Positions 9,696 through 17,198 of a DNA stretch of 64,000 bases are shown piece after piece (within the stretch, counting starts at the first letter, position 1; every line of letters starts with the position of its first letter). The position numbers and the translations under genes are program-made. The DNA is from Asanoa hainanensis (GTDB lineage: Bacteria; Actinomycetota; Actinomycetes; Mycobacteriales; Micromonosporaceae): positions 496,001-560,000 of the forward strand of contig NZ_FZPH01000001.1 of assembly GCF_900188485.1 (NCBI RefSeq), in the 5' to 3' direction. The notes under the pieces are model-generated. The model was not told the origin of the DNA, did not search any database, and worked only from the letters and a program-made list of their open reading frames with translations.

Positions 9696-10550
9696 GTGCA
9701 CACCGTTGTCCGGTCCGCCTCGCGGACCGTCGTGATCGGCCCGGACCAGCCGTTCTGCGTCATCGGCGAACGGCTCAACCCTACCGGCCGCCGCATCTTC
9801 CAGGACCAGTTGCGGGCCGGCGACCTGTCCCGCATCGAGCTCGACGTCGCCGAGCAGGTGGCCGGCGGCGCCATGATGCTCGACGTCAACATGGGCGTCC
9901 CGCTGCTCGACGAGGCCGACCTGCTCTCCCGGGTCGTCCGCCTGGTGCAGGGCATGACCGACCTGCCGCTGTGCATCGACTCGTCGGTGGTCGAGGCGCT
10001 GGACGCCGGGCTGGCCGCCTACGAGGGCAAGGCGCTGGTCAACTCCGTGACAGCGGAGGACGACCGGCTCGCGGCGATCCTGCCGCTGGTCAAGCGGTAC
10101 GGGGCCGCGGTCGTCGCCCTGCCCAACGACGAGGAGGAGATCCCGGAGGACCCGGCCCGGCGGCTGGAGCTGGCTCGCAAGATCGTGGACGTGGCGACCG
10201 GCCGCTACGGCATCCCGGCCGAGGACATCGTCATCGACCCGCTCGCCATGCCGGTCGGCGCCGACACGTCCCTCGTCACCAAGACGCTGGAGACGATCTC
10301 GATGATCCGGGACGAGCTCGGCGTCAACATGACGCTCGGTGCCTCCAACGTCTCGTTCGGCATGCCGCACCGGCACGCGCTGGGAGCGGCCTTCCTGCCC
10401 ATGGCGATGCACGCCGGCCTGACGAGCGCGATCATGGACGCCCGTACCCCGCAGATCGTCGACGCCGTCAAGGCGGCCGACCTGCTGCTCGGCAACGACG
10501 AGTGGGGCGCGAACTGGATCTCGATGTTCCGGGCCAGGCAGGCGGGATGA
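9696..10550 (+). CDS. Pterin-dependent methyltransferase, methylcorrinoid:tetrahydrofolate type (MtgA-like)
   Basis: The 284-residue protein is a dihydropteroate-synthase-fold enzyme (MtrH/AcsE/MtgA group) that passes methyl from the corrinoid protein to tetrahydrofolate. Visible features are FCVIGERLNPTGRR (pterin pocket, ~residue 15), MMLDVNMGVP, LCIDSSVVEALDAGL, LVNSVTAEDDR and TLGASNVSFGMPHR (~residue 210). The start is GTG at 9696 after GAGGGG. It lacks a B12 domain of its own, as in MetE-independent anaerobic pathways, and depends on the gene just upstream. The methyl-THF product would join the one-carbon pool also fed by the dimethylglycine and sarcosine oxidases. Confidence 0.9.
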   Translation: MHTVVRSASRTVVIGPDQPFCVIGERLNPTGRRIFQDQLRAGDLSRIELDVAEQVAGGAMMLDVNMGVPLLDEADLLSRVVRLVQGMTDLPLCIDSSVVEALDAGLAAYEGKALVNSVTAEDDRLAAILPLVKRYGAAVVALPNDEEEIPEDPARRLELARKIVDVATGRYGIPAEDIVIDPLAMPVGADTSLVTKTLETISMIRDELGVNMTLGASNVSFGMPHRHALGAAFLPMAMHAGLTSAIMDARTPQIVDAVKAADLLLGNDEWGANWISMFRARQAG

Positions 10551-12367
10551 GCGAGCTGGACGGGCACGGTCGGGTGCGGGTGCACTTCACGCCCGCCGCC
10601 CGGGACATCCGTGTGCCGCCCGGTGTGACCGTCTTCGACGCCGCGAGCTGGAACGGCATCGCCATCGACTCCACCTGTGGCGGCCACGGCACGTGCCGCA
10701 AGTGCCTGATCCGGGTGGACGACGGTCGGCTGCCGGTGTCCACGCTGGACGTCCGGGCCTTCGGCGCCGACCAGTTGCGCGAGGGCTGGCGGCTGGCCTG
10801 CCGCGCGCAGGTCACCGAGGACCTGCGGGTCGAGGTGCCGCCGCTGGTCACCCGCCCGAAGGCCGCGACGGTGGGCGTGGGCCGGCAGGTGATCCTGCGG
10901 CCGGCCATCCAGAAGCGCTACCTGGAGCTGACGGAGCCGACGCTCGCCGACCAGACGCCCGACCTCGAGCGGGTCCTCGCCGCCATCGACGACCTCGAAC
11001 CCCGGGTGGACCTCGCGGTGCTGCGCGAGCTGGGCCGGACCCTGCGGGCCGCGGACTACCGGGTGACGGCGGTGATCGTCGACGAGGTCCTGGTCGACGT
11101 CCAGGCCGGCGACACCACTGACCGGTGCTTCGGGATCGCGTTCGACCTGGGCACCACCACCGTCGTCGCGAACCTGCTCGATGTCAGCACCGGCACCCCG
11201 ATGGCCGTGCGGTCGGCGCTCAACGCGCAGCAGCCGTTCGGCGGCGACGTGATCACCCGGATCAGTGCGACGATGCTCGACCCGGCGGCGCTCGGCCGGC
11301 TGCGCTCCCTGGCCCACGAGACGCTCGACGAGCTCACCCGCGAGGTGTGCACCGCCGCCGAGGTCGAGCCGCACGAGATCTACGAGGTGGCGCTGGCCGG
11401 CAACGCCACCATGGTGCACATCGCGCTGGGCATCGACCCGGAGCCGCTGGGCGTGGCACCGTTCATCATGTCCACCCGGGCCTTCCCCGAGATCATGGCC
11501 GCCGACCTGGGCGTCCAGGTGCACCCGCGGGCGCGGGCGGCGGTGTTCCCGTCGCTGGGCGCGTACGTCGGTGGTGACATCGTCGCCGGGCTGCTCGCCT
11601 CCGGCATGGACCGCGACCGGCGCATGCGGCTGTTCGTCGACATCGGAACGAACTGCGAGATCGTGCTGGGCAACGCCGAGCGGCTCGTGGCGACCGCCGC
11701 GCCGGCCGGGCCGGCGTTCGAGGGCGCGTCCATCCGGTGCGGCATGCGCGCCGCCGACGGCGCGATCGAGGTCGTCCGCATCCGCGCCGGCGCGCTGGAG
11801 CTCGGCGTGATCGGCGACGCGAAGCCGGCCGGGCTGTGCGGCTCCGGCCTGGTCGACGCCGTCGCGGCGCTCGTCGACACCGGCCTGATCGACCCGACCG
11901 GCCGGTTCGTCCCCGAGGACGACGCCGCCCGGATCGCACCGACCCTCGCCGACCGGTTCGGCACCTGGGACGGCGAGCGCGTCTTCGTGCTGCACGAGGA
12001 GGTCGTGCTGTCCCAGCGCGACGTGCGCGCGCTGCAGTTCGCGAAGGCGGCCATCGCCACCGGCTGGAACCTGCTGCTCGCGGAGCTGGGCATCGACCGC
12101 ACGGAGATCCAACAGGTGCTGCTGGCCGGCTCGTTCGGCAGCTACCTGTCACCGGCGAGCGCCATCCGGATCGGGCTGGTGCCCAAGCTGCCCGTGCTGC
12201 GGGTCGTCAGCGCCGGGAACGTGGCCGGCGAGGGGGCCAAGATGGCGCTGCTGAGCCTGCGGGAGCGGGCCGGCGCCACGACGTTGCTGGAGGAGGTCGA
12301 ATACGTTGAGCTCTCCGACCGGACCGACTTCAACGACCGCTTCGTCGATCTGCTCGCCTTCCCCTGA
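10547..12367 (+). CDS. Corrinoid-reactivating ATPase (RACE) with [2Fe-2S] ferredoxin domain
   Basis: The 606-residue protein reduces accidentally oxidised Co(II) corrinoid back to Co(I) at the cost of ATP. The N-terminus is a plant-type ferredoxin domain with Cys44, Cys50, Cys53 (CX5CX2C) and Cys85, consistent with one [2Fe-2S] cluster instead of the two C-terminal [4Fe-4S] clusters of archaeal RamA. The C-terminal two thirds is an ASKHA ATPase (FDLGTTTVVANLLD, FVDIGTNCEIVLG, GLCGSGLVDAV). The ATG overlaps the preceding stop (ATGA, 10547-10550). Presence of a reactivator shows that the corrinoid cycle is used with Co(I) even though the rest of the locus uses O2-dependent oxidases. Confidence 0.93.
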   Translation: MSELDGHGRVRVHFTPAARDIRVPPGVTVFDAASWNGIAIDSTCGGHGTCRKCLIRVDDGRLPVSTLDVRAFGADQLREGWRLACRAQVTEDLRVEVPPLVTRPKAATVGVGRQVILRPAIQKRYLELTEPTLADQTPDLERVLAAIDDLEPRVDLAVLRELGRTLRAADYRVTAVIVDEVLVDVQAGDTTDRCFGIAFDLGTTTVVANLLDVSTGTPMAVRSALNAQQPFGGDVITRISATMLDPAALGRLRSLAHETLDELTREVCTAAEVEPHEIYEVALAGNATMVHIALGIDPEPLGVAPFIMSTRAFPEIMAADLGVQVHPRARAAVFPSLGAYVGGDIVAGLLASGMDRDRRMRLFVDIGTNCEIVLGNAERLVATAAPAGPAFEGASIRCGMRAADGAIEVVRIRAGALELGVIGDAKPAGLCGSGLVDAVAALVDTGLIDPTGRFVPEDDAARIAPTLADRFGTWDGERVFVLHEEVVLSQRDVRALQFAKAAIATGWNLLLAELGIDRTEIQQVLLAGSFGSYLSPASAIRIGLVPKLPVLRVVSAGNVAGEGAKMALLSLRERAGATTLLEEVEYVELSDRTDFNDRFVDLLAFP

Positions 12368-12953
12368 CGCCCGCACCGCGGTCATCGCCTGCGGCGCCCT
12401 TGCCACGGACGTCTCCCGCGTGGCCGCGGCCCGCGGTTGGCCGGTGGACGTGCATCCACTGGCGCCGCTGCTGCACAACCGGCCGGCGCGGATCGCCCCG
12501 GCCGTGGAGCAGCTCGCCACGGCGCTGCGCGGCCGCTACGCCACGGTGGCCGTCGCGTACGCCGACTGCGGCACGTACGGCGCCCTGGACGAGGTCTGCG
12601 GCCGGCTCGGGCTGCGCCGGCTGGGCGGCACCCACTGCTACGACGTGCTCGCCGGCGCCGACCGCATCAGCGACCTGTCCCGGCGCGAGCCGGGCACGTA
12701 CATCTTGACCGACTTTCTGGTCCGTTCGTTCGAGCGGACGGTTGTCGCGGAGCTCGGCCTCGATCGTTGGCCGGACCTGCGCGACGACTACTTCGGGCAC
12801 TACCGGCGCGTGGTCTGGCTGGCTCAACGGCCGGACGCGCGGTTGTCGGCGCTGGCCCACGCCGCCGCCGACCGGCTCGGCCTCCCGCTCACGATCTTGC
12901 ACGTCGGCGATGCCGGCCTGGAACGCGAGCTGGCGGCACTGCTCAATCGATGA
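12306..12953 (+). CDS. DUF1638 protein of corrinoid methyltransferase operons
   Basis: The 215-residue protein belongs to DUF1638, a family of unknown function repeatedly found beside methylamine methyltransferase genes. Recognisable parts are TAVIACGALATDV, VDVHPLAPLLHNRP, VAVAYADCGTYGALDEVC and GTHCYDVLAGA; Cys and His residues in these motifs could bind a metal or thiol ligand. A TTG start at 12306 is supported by AGGAGGT exactly eight bases upstream, with no later start before the conserved core. The gene overlaps the reactivator by 62 bp. A role in corrinoid handling or methyltransferase maturation is inferred from context only. Confidence 0.75.
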   Translation: MSSPTGPTSTTASSICSPSPDARTAVIACGALATDVSRVAAARGWPVDVHPLAPLLHNRPARIAPAVEQLATALRGRYATVAVAYADCGTYGALDEVCGRLGLRRLGGTHCYDVLAGADRISDLSRREPGTYILTDFLVRSFERTVVAELGLDRWPDLRDDYFGHYRRVVWLAQRPDARLSALAHAAADRLGLPLTILHVGDAGLERELAALLNR

Positions 12954-12969
12954 TGTGAAGGAGAGCTCC

Positions 12970-14100
12970 GTGCGAATCTCGATCACCCGTGGGACGGCCG
13001 TGGTGGCGTTGTCCGCCGTCGCGCTGGCCCTTTCCGCCTGTTCCCCGCCGTCGAGCAACAACGAGGCCGCGGCCAGTGACGCGGCGAAGGCCACGAGCGC
13101 CGCCGACCTGGGCGGGATGGACAAGCTCGTCGAGGCGGCCAAGAAGGAGGGTGCGCTGAACGTCATCGCGTTGCCGCCGGACTGGGCGAACTACGGCGAG
13201 ATCATCAAGGCGTTCACCGCGAAGTACGGCATCCCGGTGAACTCGGCGCAGCCGGACGCGTCCAGCCAGGACGAGATCAACGCCGCCAAGCAGCTCAAGG
13301 GGCAGGGCGGCGCGCCGGACGTCTTCGACCTGGGCACAGCCGTCGCGCTGGCGAACACGTCGATGTTCGCGCCGTACAAGGTGGCCACCTGGGAGGACAT
13401 CCCGGCCGCATTGAAGGAGGCCAACGGCACGTGGGTCAACGACTACGGCGGCTACATGTCCATCGGGTACGACTCGTCGAAGGTGCCGGCTCCCACCGGC
13501 GTCGCGGACCTGCTCGGGGCCGCGTACAAGGGGAAGGTCGCGTTGAACGGTGACCCGACGCAGGCCGGTGCGGCGTTCAACGGCGTCGTCGCGGCCGCCT
13601 TGGGCAACGGTGGCTCGGCGGACGACATCGCCAAGGGTGTGGACTTCTTCGGCTCCTTGAAGAAGGCGGGCAACTTCCTGCCCGTCGACCCGACCCCGGC
13701 GACGATCGAGTCCGGCCAGACTCCCGTCGTGTTCGACTGGGACTACCTCAACGTGGCCCAGGGCGCCAAGCTCAAGGGCAAGGTCGAGTGGAAGACCGTC
13801 GTACCCGCGAACGCCGTGGTGGGCTCCTACTACGTCCAGGCGATCAGCGCCGACGCGCCGCACCCCGCGGCCGCCCGGCTCTGGCAGGAGTTCCTCTACA
13901 GCGACGAGGGCCAGAACCTGTGGCTCAAGGGCGGGGCCCGCCCGGTGCGGGCCGACGCGATGAAGGCCGCCGGCACGCTCGACGCCGCCGCCTTCGACGC
14001 GCTGCCACCGGTCACCGGCACCCCGGTGTTCCTGACCGAGGCGCAGACCAAGGCGGCCAACGACTACCTCGCCGCCAACTGGGCCAAAGTCGTCGGCTGA
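12970..14100 (+). CDS. ABC substrate-binding lipoprotein, PotD/AfuA type
   Basis: The 376-residue lipoprotein starts at GTG 12970 behind AAGGAG. The signal peptide ends at VALALSACSPP (lipobox). The mature part is a type 2 periplasmic-binding fold of the polyamine/iron/2-aminoethylphosphonate group (ALNVIALPPDWANYGE, DVFDLGTAVALA, PVVFDWDYLN). It follows DUF1638 by 16 bp and precedes two permeases and an ATPase, so it is part of the corrinoid operon. Position suggests it brings in a substrate of the methyltransferase, for example a quaternary ammonium compound distinct from the ProX ligand. A polyamine or a general organic cation remains possible. Confidence 0.82.
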   Translation: MRISITRGTAVVALSAVALALSACSPPSSNNEAAASDAAKATSAADLGGMDKLVEAAKKEGALNVIALPPDWANYGEIIKAFTAKYGIPVNSAQPDASSQDEINAAKQLKGQGGAPDVFDLGTAVALANTSMFAPYKVATWEDIPAALKEANGTWVNDYGGYMSIGYDSSKVPAPTGVADLLGAAYKGKVALNGDPTQAGAAFNGVVAAALGNGGSADDIAKGVDFFGSLKKAGNFLPVDPTPATIESGQTPVVFDWDYLNVAQGAKLKGKVEWKTVVPANAVVGSYYVQAISADAPHPAAARLWQEFLYSDEGQNLWLKGGARPVRADAMKAAGTLDAAAFDALPPVTGTPVFLTEAQTKAANDYLAANWAKVVG

Positions 14101-14106
14101 CCATCG

Positions 14107-14958
14107 ATGAGCAGGCGTCTTCGTGACCTCCTCGGCGTGGTCCCGTTCTTCGTCTTCGTGGGCGTCTTCCTGGTCATCCCCACGCTGGTGGTGGCGATCG
14201 GCGCGTTCCTCGGCGACGACGGGCGGGCCACCCTGGACAACGTGACGGCCCTGGCCGACGGCTACATCGTCCAGGCGTTCGTCCGCAGCATCGTGCTCTC
14301 CGCGGTGACCGCGATCCTGGGGGCCGTGATCGGCGCCCTGCTCGGCTACGCCCTGGTGACCGCCGAGCCGGACAGCACCGTCCGGCGGGTGGTCACCTCG
14401 GCGTGCGGCGTGCTGGCCCAGTTCGGCGGCGTGACGCTGGCGTTCGCGTTCATGGCCACGATCGGCCTGAGCGGCTTCGTCACGCTGTTCCTGCGCGACT
14501 CGCTCGGCGTCGACATCTTCGCCGGCGGCGTGTGGCTCTACGACCTGCCGGGGCTGGTGCTGGTCTACACGTACTTCCAGATCCCGTTGATGGTCATCGT
14601 GTTCCTGCCCGCCCTGGACGGCATCCGTCCACAGTGGCGGGAGGCGACCGAGAGCCTCGGCGGGTCGACCTGGTACTACTGGCGGCGGGTGGCGGGGCCG
14701 TTGTTGGCGCCGGCGTTCATCGGCTCCACACTGCTGCTGTTCGCGAACGCATTCTCGGCGTACGCGACGGCGGCCGCTCTGGTCAGCCAGGGCAGCCCGA
14801 TCGTGCCGCTGCAGATCCGCTCGGCGCTGACCAGCGAGGTGCTGCTCGGCCGCGAGAACGTCGGCAAGGCGATGGCGCTGGGCATGGTCGTGGTCGTCGC
14901 GGTCGTCATGGCCCTGTACGCCCTGTTGCAGCGGAGGACGTCGCGATGGCTGGACTAG
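14107..14958 (+). CDS. ABC permease, PotB type
   Basis: The 283-residue inner-membrane protein has about six hydrophobic helices and an EAA loop around LDGIRPQWREATESLGGSTW, which contacts the ATPase. It starts with ATG six bases after the binding-protein stop and its last four codons overlap the next permease gene. With that permease it would form the channel for the ligand bound by the preceding lipoprotein. Specificity cannot be read from the sequence. Confidence 0.85.
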   Translation: MSRRLRDLLGVVPFFVFVGVFLVIPTLVVAIGAFLGDDGRATLDNVTALADGYIVQAFVRSIVLSAVTAILGAVIGALLGYALVTAEPDSTVRRVVTSACGVLAQFGGVTLAFAFMATIGLSGFVTLFLRDSLGVDIFAGGVWLYDLPGLVLVYTYFQIPLMVIVFLPALDGIRPQWREATESLGGSTWYYWRRVAGPLLAPAFIGSTLLLFANAFSAYATAAALVSQGSPIVPLQIRSALTSEVLLGRENVGKAMALGMVVVVAVVMALYALLQRRTSRWLD

Positions 14959-15764
14959 TGCGCCGCCGGGCCCGTCGACAGGCGGTCCTGCGCTGGGTCG
15001 TCGTCGGCGTCCTCTCGTTTGTGTTCCTACTCCCCCTGTTCGCCCTGCTCGAGTTCACGACCCGCGGACCCGGCGACACGCTGACGTGGGACACCTGGCG
15101 TCTGCTGGTCGACTGGCCCGCGCTCGAAGAGACGTACCCGGTGCTGTGGACCGGCATGAAGGCGTCCTTCTGGCTCGTGCTCCTGTCCGTGGCGCTGACC
15201 CTCGTGTTGCTCGTGCCGACCGTGGTCTGGGTGCGCCTGAGGCTGCCCCGGCTGCGCCGGCTCGTGGAGTTCCTCTGCCTGCTGCCGTTGACGATCCCGG
15301 CCATCGTGCTCGTCGTCGGCCTGGCACCGGTGTACGCCTGGGTCGTCTACTTCGTCGGCGGGTCCTCGGTGACGCTCTTCCTCGCGTACACCATTCTGGC
15401 CCTGCCCTTCGCCTATCGGGCGATCGACACCGGGCTGTCCGCGATCGACGTGCGCACGCTCGCCGAGGCCGCCCGCAGCCTCGGCGCCGGCTGGCTCACG
15501 GTCATGTGGCGGGTCGTGCTGCCGAACATCCGCTCCGCCGTGCTCTCCGCGGCGTTCCTCACCGTGGCTCTGGTGCTCGGCGAGTTCACCATCGCGTCGC
15601 TGCTCAACCGCGACAACCTGCAGGTCGCCATCAACCAGCTCGGCAAGAGCAGCGCCACCATCTCGTTCGCGGTGTCCCTCGCCGCACTGGTCCTCGCCTT
15701 CGTCCTGCTGTATCTGCTCTCCTTCGTCGGCCGCCGGCGCCGTCGGGAAAGGTCGGTCCCGTGA
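14946..15764 (+). CDS. ABC permease, PotC type
   Basis: The 272-residue membrane protein begins at ATG 14946, inside the end of the first permease gene (13-bp overlap), with GGAGGA upstream in TTGCAGCGGAGGACG. The EAA-loop segment is LAEAARSLGAGWLTVMWRVV. It has six predicted helices and a basic C-terminus (GRRRRRERS). It is the second half of the heterodimeric channel of the PotABCD-like importer. The next gene starts inside its stop codon (GTGA). Confidence 0.85.
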   Translation: MAGLVRRRARRQAVLRWVVVGVLSFVFLLPLFALLEFTTRGPGDTLTWDTWRLLVDWPALEETYPVLWTGMKASFWLVLLSVALTLVLLVPTVVWVRLRLPRLRRLVEFLCLLPLTIPAIVLVVGLAPVYAWVVYFVGGSSVTLFLAYTILALPFAYRAIDTGLSAIDVRTLAEAARSLGAGWLTVMWRVVLPNIRSAVLSAAFLTVALVLGEFTIASLLNRDNLQVAINQLGKSSATISFAVSLAALVLAFVLLYLLSFVGRRRRRERSVP

Positions 15765-16819
15765 CGACAACGGCCGTGTCCACCGGAGTGGCGGTGCGCC
15801 TGGAAGAGGTCAGCCGGCGCTTCGGCACCGTGCAGGCCCTCGACGGCCTCGACCTCGACCTGGCGCCGGGCGAGCTCGTCGCGCTGCTCGGCCCGTCCGG
15901 ATGCGGGAAGACGACCGCGTTGCGGATCCTGGCCGGGCTGGAGGACGCGGACTCGGGCCGGATCCTGGTCGGCGGCAAGGACGTCGCCGGCGTGCCGGTC
16001 AACCGCCGCGACATGGGCATGGTGTTCCAGGCGTACAGCCTGTTCCCGCACCTGACCGCCGCCGAGAACGTCGAGTTCGGGCTGCGCCTGCGCCGGCAGT
16101 CGGCGGCGGCGCGGCGCCGGCGGGCGTTGGAGATGCTCGAGCTGGTCGGGATCGGCACCCACGCCGCGCGTTTCCCGCAGCAGCTCTCGGGCGGCCAGCA
16201 GCAGCGGGTGGCGCTGGCCCGGGCGCTGGCGATCCAGCCGCAGGTGCTGCTCCTCGACGAGCCGCTGTCGGCCCTGGACGCGAAGGTGCGCCTGCAGCTC
16301 CGCGACGAGATCCGCCGCATCCAGTTGGAGGTCGGCACCACGACCCTGTTCGTCACCCACGACCAGGAGGAGGCCCTCGCGCTGGCGGACCGCGTCGGCG
16401 TGATGCAGGCCGGGCGCCTCGAACAGATCGGGTCGCCGGAGGACATCTACCGCAACCCGGCGACGCCCTTCGTGGCGTCGTTCGTGGGGCTCAGCAACCG
16501 GTTGGCGGGCGTCCTCGGGGCCGATGGCGTGTCGGTGCTCGGAACGCCGTTGCCGGTGTTGAACGCCTCCGTCGCGCCCGGGCCGGTCGAGGCGCTGGTG
16601 CGACCGGAGTCGGTCGACCTGACGGCGGACCCTTTGGCTGATGCTCGGGTGGTCGCGGTGAGCTTCCTCGGCCCGCTGGCCCGGGTGACGGTGTCCCTGC
16701 CCGACGAGACGCTCGTCGTGGCGCAGGTGTCGAGCGCACGGCTGGCGGACCTGCCGCCCGGCACAGCCGTGCGCGTGACCCTGCTGCCGATCCCGGTCGT
16801 CGTCAGCAGCCCGCGGTGA
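15761..16819 (+). CDS. ABC ATPase, PotA type
   Basis: The 352-residue ATPase powers the PotBC-like channel. It has Walker A GPSGCGKTT (~residue 45), Q-loop VFQAYSLFPH, signature LSGGQQQR, Walker B VLLLDEPLSALD and switch FVTHDQEEAL. Residues after ~250 form a TOBE-like domain (VEALVRPESVDLT, VVAVSFLGPLARVTVSL). The GTG start overlaps the permease stop (15761-15764). It ends the ~8.6-kb plus-strand operon that begins with iclR; its last 17 bp overlap the end of the convergent small secreted protein gene, so no terminator separates them. Confidence 0.9.
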   Translation: MTTTAVSTGVAVRLEEVSRRFGTVQALDGLDLDLAPGELVALLGPSGCGKTTALRILAGLEDADSGRILVGGKDVAGVPVNRRDMGMVFQAYSLFPHLTAAENVEFGLRLRRQSAAARRRRALEMLELVGIGTHAARFPQQLSGGQQQRVALARALAIQPQVLLLDEPLSALDAKVRLQLRDEIRRIQLEVGTTTLFVTHDQEEALALADRVGVMQAGRLEQIGSPEDIYRNPATPFVASFVGLSNRLAGVLGADGVSVLGTPLPVLNASVAPGPVEALVRPESVDLTADPLADARVVAVSFLGPLARVTVSLPDETLVVAQVSSARLADLPPGTAVRVTLLPIPVVVSSPR

Positions 16820-17114
16820 GGTTGGCGCAGTACATCATCCCGCGGTACACCTCGTACTCACCGGTGTAGCGGACTGAGTACCACCTGTTGCCGACCGAGT
16901 TGTAGGTGTAGGTGCTCCACTGCACCCGGACGCCGGCCGGCAGGCTGACGACGACATCGCAGGTGCTGGCGTCGCACTCGCGGATCGGCCCACCCCGCGA
17001 CGTCGTGTTCTTCCAGGTGACCGGCGGCGGCACCGCTGCCTCAGCCGGAACAGCGGTCCCACCGAGAATCAACGCGGCGGCGGGCAGGGTGGCGGCGAGC
17101 TTGGAGATGCGCAC
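16803..17114 (-). CDS. Small secreted protein, SH3-like
   Basis: The 103-residue protein has a clear Sec signal peptide (MRISKLAATLPAAALIL, cleavage near AEA-AVP at ~27). The mature ~76 residues carry four cysteines in two pairs (ECDASTCDVV and MMYCANLTAGC) and the pattern VQWSTYTYN..RWYSVRY, which looks like a bacterial SH3-type beta barrel stabilised by disulfides. Such small exported proteins are common in actinomycetes and usually uncharacterised. It lies downstream of the peptidase gene on the same strand, separated by a strong hairpin, so it probably has its own transcript. No function is assigned. Confidence 0.7.
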   Translation of the reverse strand: MRISKLAATLPAAALILGGTAVPAEAAVPPPVTWKNTTSRGGPIRECDASTCDVVVSLPAGVRVQWSTYTYNSVGNRWYSVRYTGEYEVYRGMMYCANLTAGC

Positions 17115-17133
17115 AGCAGGTCCTCCATCGTGT

Positions 17134-17163
17134 GGGGCGTGCCCCGGAAATCGGGCACGCCCC
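17134..17163 (-). terminator. Strong stem-loop after the PepX-like gene
   Basis: GGGGCGTGCCC and GGGCACGCCCC form a perfect 11-pair stem around an 8-base loop, 35 bp past the peptidase stop at 17199. There is no T-run, as is usual for actinobacterial hairpin terminators. It also sits 20 bp upstream of the small secreted protein gene, so an attenuating role is possible. Confidence 0.65.
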
Positions 17164-17198
17164 AGACGATCGATTACAGACCTTGTGAAAACCTTGCG

